Shown: positions 10,801 to 21,195 of the stretch, one piece after another
Layout: every line of letters begins with the position of its first letter
How positions within the stretch are numbered: position 1 is the stretch's first letter
DNA from: Microplitis mediator
Lineage: Eukaryota > Arthropoda > Insecta > Hymenoptera > Braconidae
Direction: 5' to 3'
DNA length: 64,000 nt
Assembly (NCBI RefSeq): GCF_029852145.1
Contig: NC_079978.1
Location: forward strand, 11,503,801 to 11,567,800
Position numbers and translations under genes: made by a program
The notes under the pieces: model-generated
The model's input: the letters and a program-made list of their open reading frames with translations, nothing else
The model's database searches: none
What the model was told of the DNA's origin: nothing

Positions 10801-11492
10801 CTACTTCTTTGAGCTTGAAGTTGGTAAAGGAATGTTGAACTCTGCTCTTGATTGAGATGGCTCGAATAATCTAGCTCCACCCTTGGCTAGTTGATCGGCC
10901 TGTTCATTGCCATAGATTCCCTCGTGACCGGGAACGTGATGGATTTCTATGTCTCTGGATTTCATTTGAGATTTGATGTATTTGAGCTCCTCTTTATAGG
11001 AAACCGGCTTCCCCGTGGAAGTAATCCAATCCCGTTTTTCCAATTTTCGTACCAAATGGTGAGGCCATCGCATAAATACTCCGAATCGGTGAAAAGATCT
11101 ATTTTTGTTAGATTAAATTTTCTTATAATTTTTAAAGCCTGAAGAATGGCCTCTTACTCGGCACCATTATTGGTGTTTCTGTTGAAGCATGGAAGAGATA
11201 GATTTTGGGGATGGTTTGGTCCAAAATAAATTCCCAGACCTGTAGCTGGCTCTGAAGTACCATTGCGAAAACACGACCCGTCCGTGAAGATGGTGATACG
11301 GCCTTCGACGTTTCTTTCCAATTGTACCGGGTGGATAATTGGTTTCCAATGTTGTAGATATGTATGGACTTCCTTCAAAGATGGTAATTGCTTAAAGATT
11401 GGGTTAGGATAAGCGAGGATTTGATTTCGGCAATCCTCCCAAGAATGATATACTCCGGGTTTATGTCCACTTAGAACCAAATAGAAGGGCAT
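10801..11492 (-). pseudogene. Cellular-type RNase H1 gene inside the retrotransposon
   Basis: From ATG at 11492 the product starts MPFYLVLSGHKPGVYHSWED, the hybrid-binding (viroplasmin-like) domain of eukaryotic RNase H1 (residues about 3-46). The RNase H fold follows: IFTDGS (first Asp), NNGAE (Glu), LFTDSEY (second Asp), HHVPGHEG (His) and NEQADQLAKGGA (last Asp), so all catalytic residues are encoded. Two lesions break it here: TAA at 11154-11156 just after NNGAE, and a one-base frameshift near 11055. A strong acceptor (TTTTTCCCCCTTGCTCAG) lies four bases before the ATG. The gene is separate from pol and sits between env/F-box and the 3' LTR. It probably supplies RNA:DNA hybrid cleavage during reverse transcription or acts as a domain captured from a host gene. 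Confidence 0.82.
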
Positions 11493-11920
11493 TCTGCTGA
11501 GCAAGGGGGAAAAAGAGATGTCCGTGGATCGTTGGATGAATTTAGAGGGGATTTAATCTAGAAAGGATTGACTCGGTCCACCATGGTAGTCTTAAATAAC
11601 TTTTTCTAAAAAATAGACGATACAAATATATGTGAGTTATGGTTGTGAGTCTCTGACTTATTCTTTATTATTATTATTTATCTTATATCTTATTGTATGT
11701 ATTTTTTGTGTAACTAATTCCAACTTATGTATATGTGTACCCTGAGATATGAGCCTATCGATAGAACTGGGGGTTTTCCCTCTGATACCCCTTTCTCGTG
11801 AGGTTACTTGTTTTGATTGGATTCTAGGAGTCTTACTGGCTTTGAGGGTTTACAACCACTGTTCTTAGTGATAGCTCCAAATCTGTAATAAACAATTTTA
11901 TGGAAAATGATAATGTTTAG

Positions 11921-11922
<2 letters not shown>

Positions 11923-11985
<63 letters not shown>
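11923..11985. repeat. (TA)n microsatellite
   Basis: Uninterrupted TA dinucleotides. Similar runs lie at 12361-12380, 12410-12460, 35175-35235, 52240-52275, 55345-55367 and 57761-57795. Several foldback elements in the window are inserted in or beside such runs. Confidence 0.9.
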
Positions 11986-11988
<3 letters not shown>

Positions 11989-12080
11989 AATGAAATCATT
12001 ATGTACTACCGGTTATTATAGTCTAATAGTTATTCATAATATGATTATTGCTATTATCGTTATAGTGTCTGTATATAAAA

Positions 12081-12131
12081 ATTCCTTTATTTTTCCTGAA
12101 GGAAATTAGAGATGATACTCTTTAGAGGAAT
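12081..12131 (-). ncRNA. Recurring RNA motif, copy 3
   Basis: Outer stem ATTCCTTTA/TAGAGGAAT keeps pairing through one wobble pair. Inner hairpins are TTTCC-TGA-GGAAA type and AGAG-ATGATA-CTCT. It pairs positionally with copy 4. Confidence 0.6.
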
Positions 12132-12243
12132 TTTTTTCTTGTTTTTTTTTCTTTTTTTTTTTTTTTTTTTTTTTTTCACTTGTTTTTCTTTCTATTCGCT
12201 TAATGTCATTTTCTTTTCTTACTTTCTATGATTTATGTATAAA

Positions 12244-12296
12244 GTTCCTTTATTTTTCTTTACGAGGAATAGAGATAATACTCTTTAAAGGAATTA
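12244..12296 (-). ncRNA. Recurring RNA motif, copy 4
   Basis: Outer stem TTCCTTTA/TAAAGGAA and second hairpin AGAG-ATAATA-CTCT are clear. The first hairpin is weaker (TTC...GGAA). It lies between the RNase H1 gene and the GC-rich island. Confidence 0.55.
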
Positions 12297-12407
12297 TTAT
12301 TAATATTATTACTAAAACTATTTTTTTTTTTTTTTTTTTTTATATATTTGATATTGTTGCGATATATATATATATATATATATTTTTACGCTTATCTATC
12401 CACATAT

Positions 12408-12467
<60 letters not shown>

Positions 12468-12745
12468 CATGTAAACAAATAAACGCAAAATTTTTTTTTT
12501 TGTTAAGGAGTGGGACCCCCTCCCCCCTTTTAACATGGAAAGATGCGAACCCCTCGTCACCCGGATTCCAAAGTTCCCGTTCGCCTTACAAAATGGACCA
12601 AGTGGCCCCGGATGGCGGAACTCCGCACCCGTCCTCATACTCATGTGTAAAGGGAAAAGCAGGCCCCGTACCTTCGTTGGTTTTATTATTTTTTTTTTTG
12701 TAAATAAAAAGGAAAAAGAAGAAAGGTACTAGAGCTAATCTAAAA

Positions 12746-12763
12746 TTCACCTAGTTTCCAAAG
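12746..12763 (-). ncRNA. Recurring RNA motif, copy 5, split by hAT (part 1)
   Basis: The sequence ending CCTAGTTTCCAAAG is completed at 16876-16902 by GAAAATGGAGATGATACTCCTAGG. The outer stem is CCTAG/CTAGG, unlike the CCTTTA stem of the other copies, and the second hairpin is GGAG-ATGATA-CTCC. The hAT target duplication TTCCAAAG lies within the first hairpin. Confidence 0.6.
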
Positions 12764-13600
12764 CAGTGTTAGCATTTATGGTAGGGGCCAGTATGTTTTC
12801 AGGGCCGTAAAATTATCGTTTGCCACCCAAGATTTTCGTGCACCAAAGAATACTGGATTTATTAGTTCTATATAAAGTAAACACTAAAAATTCTTCAATA
12901 TATTGTTGTTAATAATCATGTGATAGAATATTTTTTACAATTTTGTTTATTAATTAACTTTGAAACAAATGACTTTACTTGTTGGTACTTTTTAAATGAC
13001 ACACGATATAATTTTCAGCGCTAAAATACGAATAAAGATTTATCCAATAAAATTATTTCTGTTGAACATATAAACTTTTTTATTTATTAAATCAAATTTT
13101 AATACAAATATCAAAACAGAAAAAATAAAATTATTTGAAATTATTTTTGAGTAATGAATCACAGTTTTATTGATTTTATTATTACTCAGTACAAATTTTA
13201 AATTACTTAAGTAATTTTTCGAGCAGATTATTATTATTATTATCACGTTTACATTTTAATTATTAAACCTTATAAATTCTTTTGATTAATATATTTTACT
13301 AAAACCATCAGTATTTTTTAAATTCAGTTTTAATTAATATCAACATTATCATAATGCTTTTTTGACTAATTTATAAAAATAAAAAACTTTTATAATTCGG
13401 TTTTTTAATTGAAAGAATAAATTTTTTTTTTTTATAATCATAAACGTTAATAAAAGTATAAGATAATAAAACAGTTAAATATAATATTGTTATAAAAAAG
13501 TATACTATAATATTGATAAGAATATTAAAATATCAATTCCAATTTCAAACGTAAAATTAAAAAAATACTATATCATTAATGAGAATCATGCGAAGTATTT

Positions 13601-13668
13601 TTAAGTAAAGTATGACATTGACATGTCATCGAGATCAACATTTAATGTGTCATCGACAATAACACTCA

Positions 13669-13741
<73 letters not shown>

Positions 13742-15918
13742 ATTGCTGTTGTCATTATTTCCAGAAGTCGTAAGGGTATATAAAGAAGTCCTCATCTTGC
13801 TGTATTCATCTTTAGATGGTTCATAACCGATGCAATTGTGATTTTCTCGTTGACTAGATAGCAATATCCCGTTGAGGGTATTAGTGACTAATTTGTTGCG
13901 CGCTTGACATTTGATTAAACCAATTTTACTAAATATTCTCTCACAATCCGCATTAGCACGAGGTAAAGAGATAATGTTTAAGAAAAATTTCGCTAAATTT
14001 TTAAAGCTCCAAACTTCTTCTGTATCACCATAAATAAAAATTTTATGCCAAAAATTATCAACAGAGTCATCAAGCTTGATATCATCTGGTAATTCGAAGT
14101 TATGCAATCTTCGCCATTCATTATCGATAATTTGAGGTTCACATGAGTTTGATAATCGAGGTAGTTTATTCATCAACGGTAACAAACTTGGCATAGTCAT
14201 TACTGTTTTCTTATTCATTGCTTCTCTAGGATTAATAACTGATAAATTTTTTAATATTAAATCATCAAAGTCAAAACGTTTTTTTATTTCTTCACATCCT
14301 CGAATTAAAAATTTTCTACAATTAGTAAGAAAATTTATTTTTTCCTCTAGAAGAGGAGGTTTAGTGAATTCCGGCTTGTTAAAATGATTAAATGCTTTAA
14401 TGCCTACATAAATATTATGAATGTTCTTAAATTTAGCCTCATTCGATGGATTAATATCTTTTAAAGAATTCATATTGATATAGTTATCATCCATAAAAGT
14501 TTTCAAGAGATCTAAGTATGTCAAACTTATTTTTTATGAACTGCCGTAATTAACGGTTTTTCAGATTGAAATAATTTATTTAAATCAGTAAATTTCGGTA
14601 AACTCCACAATAAGAAATGATAGTACAACTTCATGGTTGGATTTTGCAGGCAGCGAAGTATTCTTGCAACTTCAGATTCATTTTCTTCAGTTGGTATTTG
14701 GTCACTAGCATCTTTCTTCTTTTTATTCATATTTTTACACTCTTCTTCAAAGTACAACTTATTAAAATACAAAAACAACCCATCCCATTGTTCAGGAAGT
14801 CGCTCTACCACTGCTCTAATAGACAACCAGCGTGTCTGAGCAGGACGTAAAATTTTATGAGCTTTTAAATCCAAGATTGATTGAATTTCTTTATACGCAA
14901 ATTGTCTTTTTGAACTTGACGAAAAATGGTTGTAAACTAGGTGAGGTAATTTTTCACATTCTGCTGGCAATTCAGAGCATGCATTACTTGCGCAGAGATG
15001 TAATGAGTGACATAGGCACTTCATAATATATATTCCAGGACAGCTTTGCTCGAAACGTGTCCGTACCAAATTTTTTTCACCCATCATAGTACTACATCCA
15101 TCTGAGCCAAAGCCAATAATATTTGTCAAAGGAACAGAATATTTTTCAAATGATTTTTCGATGCAGTTATAAATGTGTTGTGCCGACGCTTTAGGAGAAT
15201 TATCTCCTTCATTAAATATTTGATACAATTCCCAAAAGCAACTGGTGACTCTACCTTGCTCCGAATCATAAAATCTTACAACAATGCATAAATTTTGAGT
15301 TTTAGAAATATCAGTCGACTCGTCAATTAGAACACTAAATAATACATTCTTTAACTTCATCGCTAAATCTTGTTTTTCAGTTGCTCCAATTACGTTCACC
15401 ACTACAGCAGCCGACTTTGATGATTTCAATCGCATATCTTGAAGAATTTTCGAATCTGGAAAACAATCTTTTAGAAGAGGAGTCAAGTGGTCCATCAACC
15501 GAAACGAAAGATTATGCTCAGCTAAAAATCCGCAAAGTTTAATTTCTGCCCGTGTAGCATTATAATCAAAGGATGGTTCTGCGTTTTTTTGAGTAAATGT
15601 TCGAATCGATTTTTGATTAGAAGCTGAATTCATTGCTGACATATGATTTTTACACTTGCCATGATTTTTAATCACCGTCAACTCTGCAGTAAATGTTACA
15701 TTACATAGTTTGCATCTAGCTTTATACTTATCAGATAAATCTGGCATTAACCATGTATTAAAATTGGTATTGTTTAACCACTCTTTCAAAAATTTTTGCT
15801 TTCTACGTGTATAGAGTTTCAACTTTTTAGCCTGTAGCCTTTTTGGTGGCGTATCTTCGTCAGAACTTATGGCACTCATTATGGACGAATATTTAATGAC
15901 TTGTAATAATAAAAACAA
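13601..15918 (-). pseudogene. hAT transposase, one frameshift
   Basis: The first frame (15918 to 14527) starts with a BED-type zinc finger (CKLC ... HGKCKNH, about residues 72-92) and continues through the RNase H-like transposase core, with DESTD and CLCHSLHLCASNAC segments. The second frame (14524 to 13601) carries the hAT C-terminal dimerisation domain (FFLNIISLPRANADCERIFS) and a poly-Asn tail encoded by an (ATT)n run at 13669-13740. The frames are offset by one base at an A6 homopolymer near 14530. One more A would join them, so the break could be a recent deletion or a sequencing error. The poly-Asn length is likely variable. Confidence 0.85.
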
Positions 15919-15921
15919 TAT

Positions 15922-16286
15922 TTATTCTTCACGTATATCAATATTTTCTAGGCGCTCATCATTCCAATGCACTTCATCATCACTTGATTTTTCTGAAGAT
16001 AGAGTAGAATTAAAGCTCGAATCTGAATCTTGATCTTCTGACCTCACTTTTTTTGGAGATACAGGTATAATTATACCACCTAAAAAAAAAAATTAATATC
16101 CATTTATAATCTTAATCAGGAACTATTGAATGTATTAATTGAATTGTAAATAATTACCTGGATTAAGCACAAATAAATATTTTCCAACAGAATTTTTTTT
16201 CAATTTTCCCGAGCGATCTCTTAATGCAATTAAGATTTTTTTTCAGCGGTATTTTCTTTTTCAATTTTTAAATTTTGTTCTGCCAT
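15922..16286 (-). CDS. Small two-exon acidic ORF upstream of the hAT transposase
   Basis: Exon 1 (16286 to 16158) starts ATG and reads MAEQNLKIEKENTAEKK. A one-base break in an A8 run follows, after which the other frame runs to NPG at a CCAG|GTAATT donor. The intron ends in a poly-T tract and TTTAG. Exon 2 (16079 to 15922) continues in phase with GIIIPVSPKKV, then a Ser/Asp/Glu-rich stretch and a stop. I do not recognise the product. It could be a second hAT protein or an alternative N-terminal exon for the transposase. Confidence 0.4.
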
Positions 16287-16983
16287 TTTATTTGACTTTT
16301 ATTTGATAAAAACTCATAGTTATATTATCCCGAGATAGCTTATTTAAATTTACTAAAATCAGTTTTATTGATGGCTTAACCTTTCTTCTACAGAATATAA
16401 TTATTTGAGTTGTTAATTTATTAACAGAATACGTGAATTATTGCTATGCACACCAAATATAAATTTTATAGAGTTGGACAATAATACGATAAAATGGCTA
16501 CTAATTATATGCAAACGAAAATGAGAACGAGAATGCGAAATACTTAACAACTGAGTCAAAAAATAAGTATGTGAATAATAAAGATAAGCGTTACGGATAC
16601 AGTAGTTTCCATAACTAATATTCGCTACGGTACTACCAACATTTTCTTTATGAATACAATTAATAACGATTGTTTACAAGAGAGGGCAGCATAATACTAA
16701 TAAAAGTTTAGGCGGTAAAATTTGAAAAAAAAAGATTATCAGTAAATTATCTTGAATTTACTGAATTATCGTGGAATGGTGGCGTATCGTGAGGGCCATA
16801 TGTTCAATCGTACAACACTCTGAATTATGTGTTTTGTACGATACGTATGTGACGAATGCTAACACTGTTCCAAAGGAAAATGGAGATGATACTCCTAGGC
16901 GGCTTATACAATATTATGTTTAATAATTTAATCCTAAGTATAACTAAACTTTCTTTTATAACTATACGTTTCGATATATATAA

Positions 16984-17036
16984 AATTCCTTTATTTTTCC
17001 TGAAGGAAATTAGAGATGATACTCTCTAAAGGAATT
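16984..17036 (-). ncRNA. Recurring RNA motif, copy 6
   Basis: Outer stem AATTCCTTTA/TAAAGGAATT, hairpin TTTCC-TGA-GGAAA, hairpin AGAG-ATGATA-CTCT. It lies just 3' of the F-box/LRR gene and pairs with split copy 5. Confidence 0.6.
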
Positions 17037-17082
17037 TGGTTTTAATATTATTACTAAAACTATTTTTTTTTTTCTCTAACAT

Positions 17083-18886
17083 CTAACCCGACTTCATTAG
17101 GACCCGGTAAGGTTTGTTGCTTCTTTGGGCGTTGGCATGGACTTCCCGAGGTATTTCCCTCGATGGCATAAGGATGGTGACAACCCGAGGACAGAACTCG
17201 TTCTCTCTTTTCACCAGATTTGAAAGAGCTGGTTGATGAATGAAATGACGGATTCCCCTTAGGTCAATGATCTCAATACTGTTGTTGGCATCAAGGATCT
17301 CGATTACCGTATAATACGAAAAATGTGCCCCAGACACCACTAACCTATCTATTTTTGTACGTAATGTTCTGTAGAAGCTGCCTGGACGCTTGTGGGGCTT
17401 CACCAGGCTTAAGGTCGTGAGGTGTATGTTTTCGTTCGCTGGTATAGTAATTCGGTCGAGTTTGGTTTCGTAGATGGTAAGGTGCTCGAGGTTAGTTGCC
17501 ATTGATACAAGATTGGTAATTACGTCATTTCGGTGGTGGCCTAGGGATACCTCAAGGTTTCTTAATTCCTCGTTCCTGGTGATCATATCTGATGGATGCC
17601 ACCATATGTCGTCTTGGTAATTTCCCCATCGGAACTTCAGTGCCCTGATCTTGGTACTCCCAATAGCGTTGATAAGCGGAAGCATATCGATTCTCCTTGT
17701 ACCGTTGTCTGGTCCGGTCGCAATCTTGGATATCTAGTACACTGAGGATTGTGTTATCCTTGAAATACTGAATCAGATGTTCGTGGTTTAAGAAGTAACA
17801 ACCCTTGAGTGTCAGTTTTTGTAATTTTTCGAAACCCCGTTTTAGGGAGGATCCCGTGAAGAAAGTATTATCGCTTATACCGAATTCTACCAGCCTGGGC
17901 AGTTGTTGAAAGGTCCCGCTCAGCTCTTTGTCCAATGGTCCCTGTGATCTTCCGATGGCAAGGACAGTTAAAGACTCCAGTCTGGGCAACTCTTCGATGA
18001 ATCCACTGGAGATGATGGCCCCAGATATGTCCAGACACGTTAGGCGTTCGGGAATTCTGTACTTTATGAAGCTGGCAATTACCCCTGGAGATGCTAGTTG
18101 GTCTTCTGGTAGGTTGATGCTTAACCTGCGGAGGTTTAACCTTTGCGCTGCAAAGAGCCCGGATAACAGTTCGTCAGTGCTTCTTGCCCCGGTGAAGTTG
18201 AGGATGCGGTTGATGTTGTCAGAATTTACCTCGAAGTTTCGCAGAACGTGCCGGATTACATGACACATACCCGGAGAGTAAGCGGCTAAGGCACACATGT
18301 CCGTTGAGTCGAGGTATCCAAATATTTCGCTCCAGCTGTCAGGATCAAGATACTCGTGCAAGTTGTTTCCCTCGGACCTCCCGCGTTCGGATGGAAGTTT
18401 AATACTCAGCTTCTTGAACGGGACGATTCGTATTTTACTCCTTCCCATGATGAATTGATTGTCTCGAGATTGGATCTGCAGATTCAGCGACGTGATGACC
18501 GAGTGGAGTTTTAGCCGCCCTACCGCCAAGTTGTTTTTACCAGGGAAGATGGAAAGTTTCTCGATTTCCTCCGGCTTGAGCTGTAGGGTCTTGGTCAGTT
18601 TGTTCTTGGTCGTAGTTCTTGGCAGACCATAGATGAGTTCGAGCATGGGCTCGTTCGCCTCGTCTTGGACTTCGGGCATAGGTCTGGGAGTCCGGTCACG
18701 TATGGTTATACTGTGATAATACTCTATGTCACCGTCTCTGGGGTCGATAGGATAGATTCTGGTTGCGTTCAGTTTGTCGTTGAGCTTCTTTTTGCGCCTC
18801 TCATCTTCCTCCTGCGAGAGATGCCTGTATTTTTCCAGGTGGATTTTTGCCTCCATCATAGTCTGGGGGTTGACGCGCTTTGCCAT
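17083..18886 (-). pseudogene. RRM-like / F-box / LRR protein gene in the retrotransposon
   Basis: The first frame (18886 to 17552, 444 residues) begins with a charged region (1-75), then a possible RRM-like fold (about 78-157: LELIYGLP, helix, KLSIFPG, AVGRLKLHS, helix, KIRIVPF). An F-box follows at 176-212 (LHEYLDPDSWSEIFGYLDS), then leucine-rich repeats. A second frame (17685 to 17083, 200 residues) continues LRR-like text (NLEVSLGHH, NLEHLTIYETKL). The frames overlap and the join lies near 17680, so one protein of about 600 residues was probably broken by a single indel. F-box/LRR proteins are substrate receptors of SCF ubiquitin ligases; here the gene lies between env and RNase H1. A possible acceptor (AAGTTGTAG) lies about 25 bases before the ATG. 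Two RNA motif copies lie upstream and two downstream. The host target is unknown. Confidence 0.7.
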
Positions 18887-18931
18887 GGTCGTGGTGGGTT
18901 TTCTTTCTACAACTTAAATTAAATGTTACAT

Positions 18932-18970
18932 GAGTTTTCCTTTAAGGAAATGGGGTCGATGCCCCCTCTT
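18932..18970 (-). ncRNA. Recurring RNA motif, copy 7
   Basis: Short outer stem GAG/CTC, hairpin TTTCC-TTTA-GGAAA, hairpin GGGG-TCGAT-CCCC. The second hairpin stem has changed on both sides relative to AGAG/CTCT. Located between env and the F-box gene. Confidence 0.55.
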
Positions 18971-19042
18971 ATTTGCTGAACTACAACTAATCCTATTCTA
19001 AGGGGATCTGATAAGATATATTTAATCATAAAAGTAAAAATT

Positions 19043-19092
19043 GTCCAAATCTTCCTTTGATAAGGAAATGGAGGCGATGCTCCTTTGGAACT
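19043..19092 (-). ncRNA. Recurring RNA motif, copy 8
   Basis: Outer stem TCCAAA/TTTGGA, hairpin CCTT-TGAT-AAGG, hairpin GGAG-GCGATG-CTCC. The outer stem is a double-sided change from CCTTTA/TAAAGG. It directly follows the env stop codon. Confidence 0.6.
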
Positions 19093-19117
19093 TGTATGTG
19101 GTATTTTATTTCTGAGG

Positions 19118-21175
19118 TTAAAATCCTGACTCAGCCTGTAGGTAAACTGCCCGATGGCTAGGAGTTGGCTTGCTGACCTCTCGAGTACTAGGCGCGACAC
19201 TCTCAATTTCTTCAGAGACCGCGGCTTGGATCGACTGACGAATTTCGCGCACCGAGGAAACGTTTTCAGCAATGGGCGCGACACTCTTGATATCTTCCGG
19301 TATCATGGAGATCATGGTCTGGGTGGACCGTCGAATTTCACGCACCGAAGAAACATTTTCAGCGAGTGTTTTTTCCTGGGAAAACCTGACACTATGTCTA
19401 AAAGCTTGTCTCACGCGTGATTTTAATTTACGGCCCGCGGCTATTATAATTGCGATAACGGTAACTGATGCAAAGCTTACGCTAACATACAGCAGGTTCT
19501 GAGATGTTTTATCTTTTTGATTTTCCGAATCGATTTCCTTGATTCTGATTTGAATTGAGTTAATGCTGTCCCCTGTTAGAGATTTAGGAAGCACGAAAGG
19601 ATTTGTCCGAAAATTGGATATATTTTTATCACTTATTAATTGTTTAAATCTTAAATATTCGGCAGTAGCATTTAGATCTTTTTCCGGGTTTACTCCGACC
19701 GCTTTGTAGCCGTATTCGCCTAAACTTAATAGTGTGATTTGATGGTTTTCGGCTCTACAATTGGGAGGAAACTTTAACAACCCGCTACCCTCTAATTTTA
19801 TGGTAGTCGCTAATTCGCCCTCGCAGCTAATTTTTAGATTTTCCGGACGAAATGAAGAGAATAGCCATGCATTTTCCGTAGTTAGCGCGATCCATTGAGT
19901 AGAATTCTGATGGAATAATATTATATTACACTCGATCATATCATTAGGAACTTTAGTTTTAAATAAATCTATTCCACATTCATTAGACTCGGAAATTGAT
20001 TCCAACGGTATGTCCGGGAAGCATGCCAACTCTTCACCTGCGGGTAGGCACCGATCTATATATTTCTGTGAGGCTGAGTAAAAATTGTTAAATCCGGATT
20101 GAATTACTATATATTCGGAAGTTGGTTCTACCGATAAACTTACAAGTGTTTCTCCTAAGTAATGAGGCACTCGATACGGTATTAGTTTGTAGCTTTGCCA
20201 CACATATTTATCCATTAAAGGAATTTCAATGGTGACTATAATTAGTTGGTCTGATTTTGCAGCCGAAATTCGTGCTATTTTGGTTAATGTCTGGAGATCA
20301 ATATGATCTAATGGCTGTGGAGGGTTTAAATTTGGGAATTTACGCTCTATGGCCCTCATAACTTCTTTCAATTGTTCCGGAGAAACCAATTCAGAGTTCA
20401 GGATTCCCCGTTTAGCCTCCTCTATAGCAGTTATGGCCGCTCTTATTAAATTATTACGATGTAAGATATGTCTATAGACTCTAGTAGCATACATACTATA
20501 TTCTAATTCTTGATCTACTATGTTAATGTGCTCATTCTGAGTTTGAGCAATTTCTTCGATACTTTTAGCGAGTGTGTTAATCTTCTTGACATTATCTTTG
20601 AGTTGTGTGCCAAGAGAATTGATTTCTGTTCGTAAGATGTGTGTGGAGTTATTGATTAAGTGGACGATTTGAGCTTCATCGCGATAAAGATTACTAATTT
20701 CTTGTCTATAGTTTTCGTTGCTCTCGTGATCTAGCATTCCAAATACCTTTCTAGCTACCGTTCCTACCAATCCCAACCATATGTTTCTAGCATTTCTGTG
20801 TCCCCCTACAGGAGTTCGATCTATGATCTCCTTTAGGTGAGCAATCAAGTGAACGCTTTCGCTTCTTATGTATTCTATTGATGGTTTTTGAAGGACTCGG
20901 GAGCATAGGGCTCCGGTAAAATAATTTTTTTCGAAGCAATCCAGAAACACGGATTCATAATCGATTTGTTCTTCCGAGGTATCCGTTAGGAGACCTCCTA
21001 CATCAATAGTAACTAACATATTCCATTTTTCCCGTATAAGGTGGATATTGATGAACCTCTCAAAATAAATTCCGGATTTTTGTTCGAAATACTGGATCTC
21101 ATAAGTTTTATTTGAGTTTATAAATTTCCATAACCCAAAAAGTATTACCAAAGATAGGATTCGTATGGCTAGCAT
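19118..21175 (-). CDS. env: Errantivirus-type envelope glycoprotein (env)
   Basis: The frame is intact, about 685 residues. The likely start is the ATG at 21175, directly after a splice-acceptor-like CTTCTGTTGCAG. A signal peptide occupies roughly residues 1-20. At about 129-132 there is an RNAR furin-type site, followed by a glycine-containing hydrophobic stretch (WLGLVGTVARKVFGML) in the position of the fusion peptide. A helical region, the conserved YKLIPYRVP segment, paired cysteines, N-glycosylation sites and one membrane span (about 562-583, followed by RKLKSRVR) complete the insect Env/Baculo_F pattern. The cytoplasmic tail contains AENVSSVREIR twice, an internal duplication. Expression from a spliced RNA is usual for this family. 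All main functional landmarks are present. Confidence 0.88.
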   Translation of the reverse strand: MLAIRILSLVILFGLWKFINSNKTYEIQYFEQKSGIYFERFINIHLIREKWNMLVTIDVGGLLTDTSEEQIDYESVFLDCFEKNYFTGALCSRVLQKPSIEYIRSESVHLIAHLKEIIDRTPVGGHRNARNIWLGLVGTVARKVFGMLDHESNENYRQEISNLYRDEAQIVHLINNSTHILRTEINSLGTQLKDNVKKINTLAKSIEEIAQTQNEHINIVDQELEYSMYATRVYRHILHRNNLIRAAITAIEEAKRGILNSELVSPEQLKEVMRAIERKFPNLNPPQPLDHIDLQTLTKIARISAAKSDQLIIVTIEIPLMDKYVWQSYKLIPYRVPHYLGETLVSLSVEPTSEYIVIQSGFNNFYSASQKYIDRCLPAGEELACFPDIPLESISESNECGIDLFKTKVPNDMIECNIILFHQNSTQWIALTTENAWLFSSFRPENLKISCEGELATTIKLEGSGLLKFPPNCRAENHQITLLSLGEYGYKAVGVNPEKDLNATAEYLRFKQLISDKNISNFRTNPFVLPKSLTGDSINSIQIRIKEIDSENQKDKTSQNLLYVSVSFASVTVIAIIIAAGRKLKSRVRQAFRHSVRFSQEKTLAENVSSVREIRRSTQTMISMIPEDIKSVAPIAENVSSVREIRQSIQAAVSEEIESVAPSTREVSKPTPSHRAVYLQAESGF

Positions 21176-21195
21176 CTGCAACAGAAGATTTTCTT

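Larger units (their letters stand above)
11505..12763. other. Non-coding segment of the retrotransposon, with microsatellites
   Basis: No gene is seen. The stretch contains long (TA)n at about 11923-11984 and 12361-12460, poly-T runs, two copies of the RNA motif (12081-12131, 12244-12296) and the first half of a third (12746-12763). A GC-richer island at about 12505-12680 stands out between the microsatellites. Its minus frame encodes some 45 plausible residues (MSMRTGAEFRHPGPLGPF onward), but I recognise nothing and it may be a decayed exon. Confidence 0.5.
12764..16867 (-). mobile_element. hAT transposon nested in the LTR element
   Basis: The inverted ends CAGTGTTAGCATT (12764-12776) and AATGCTAACACTG (16855-16867) are perfect. 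They are flanked by the 8-bp duplication TTCCAAAG at 12756-12763 and 16868-16875, the hAT length. The element encodes a BED-finger/hAT transposase and a small upstream two-exon ORF, both on the minus strand. It interrupts RNA motif copy 5, so it arrived after that motif was in place. Confidence 0.95.

Noticed and set aside
9791..17036. Recurring RNA motif as a hammerhead, twister or HDV-like ribozyme
   Set aside because: Neither strand contains CUGANGA plus GAAA in the right order, and no other ribozyme core I know fits. Left as an unassigned structured RNA.
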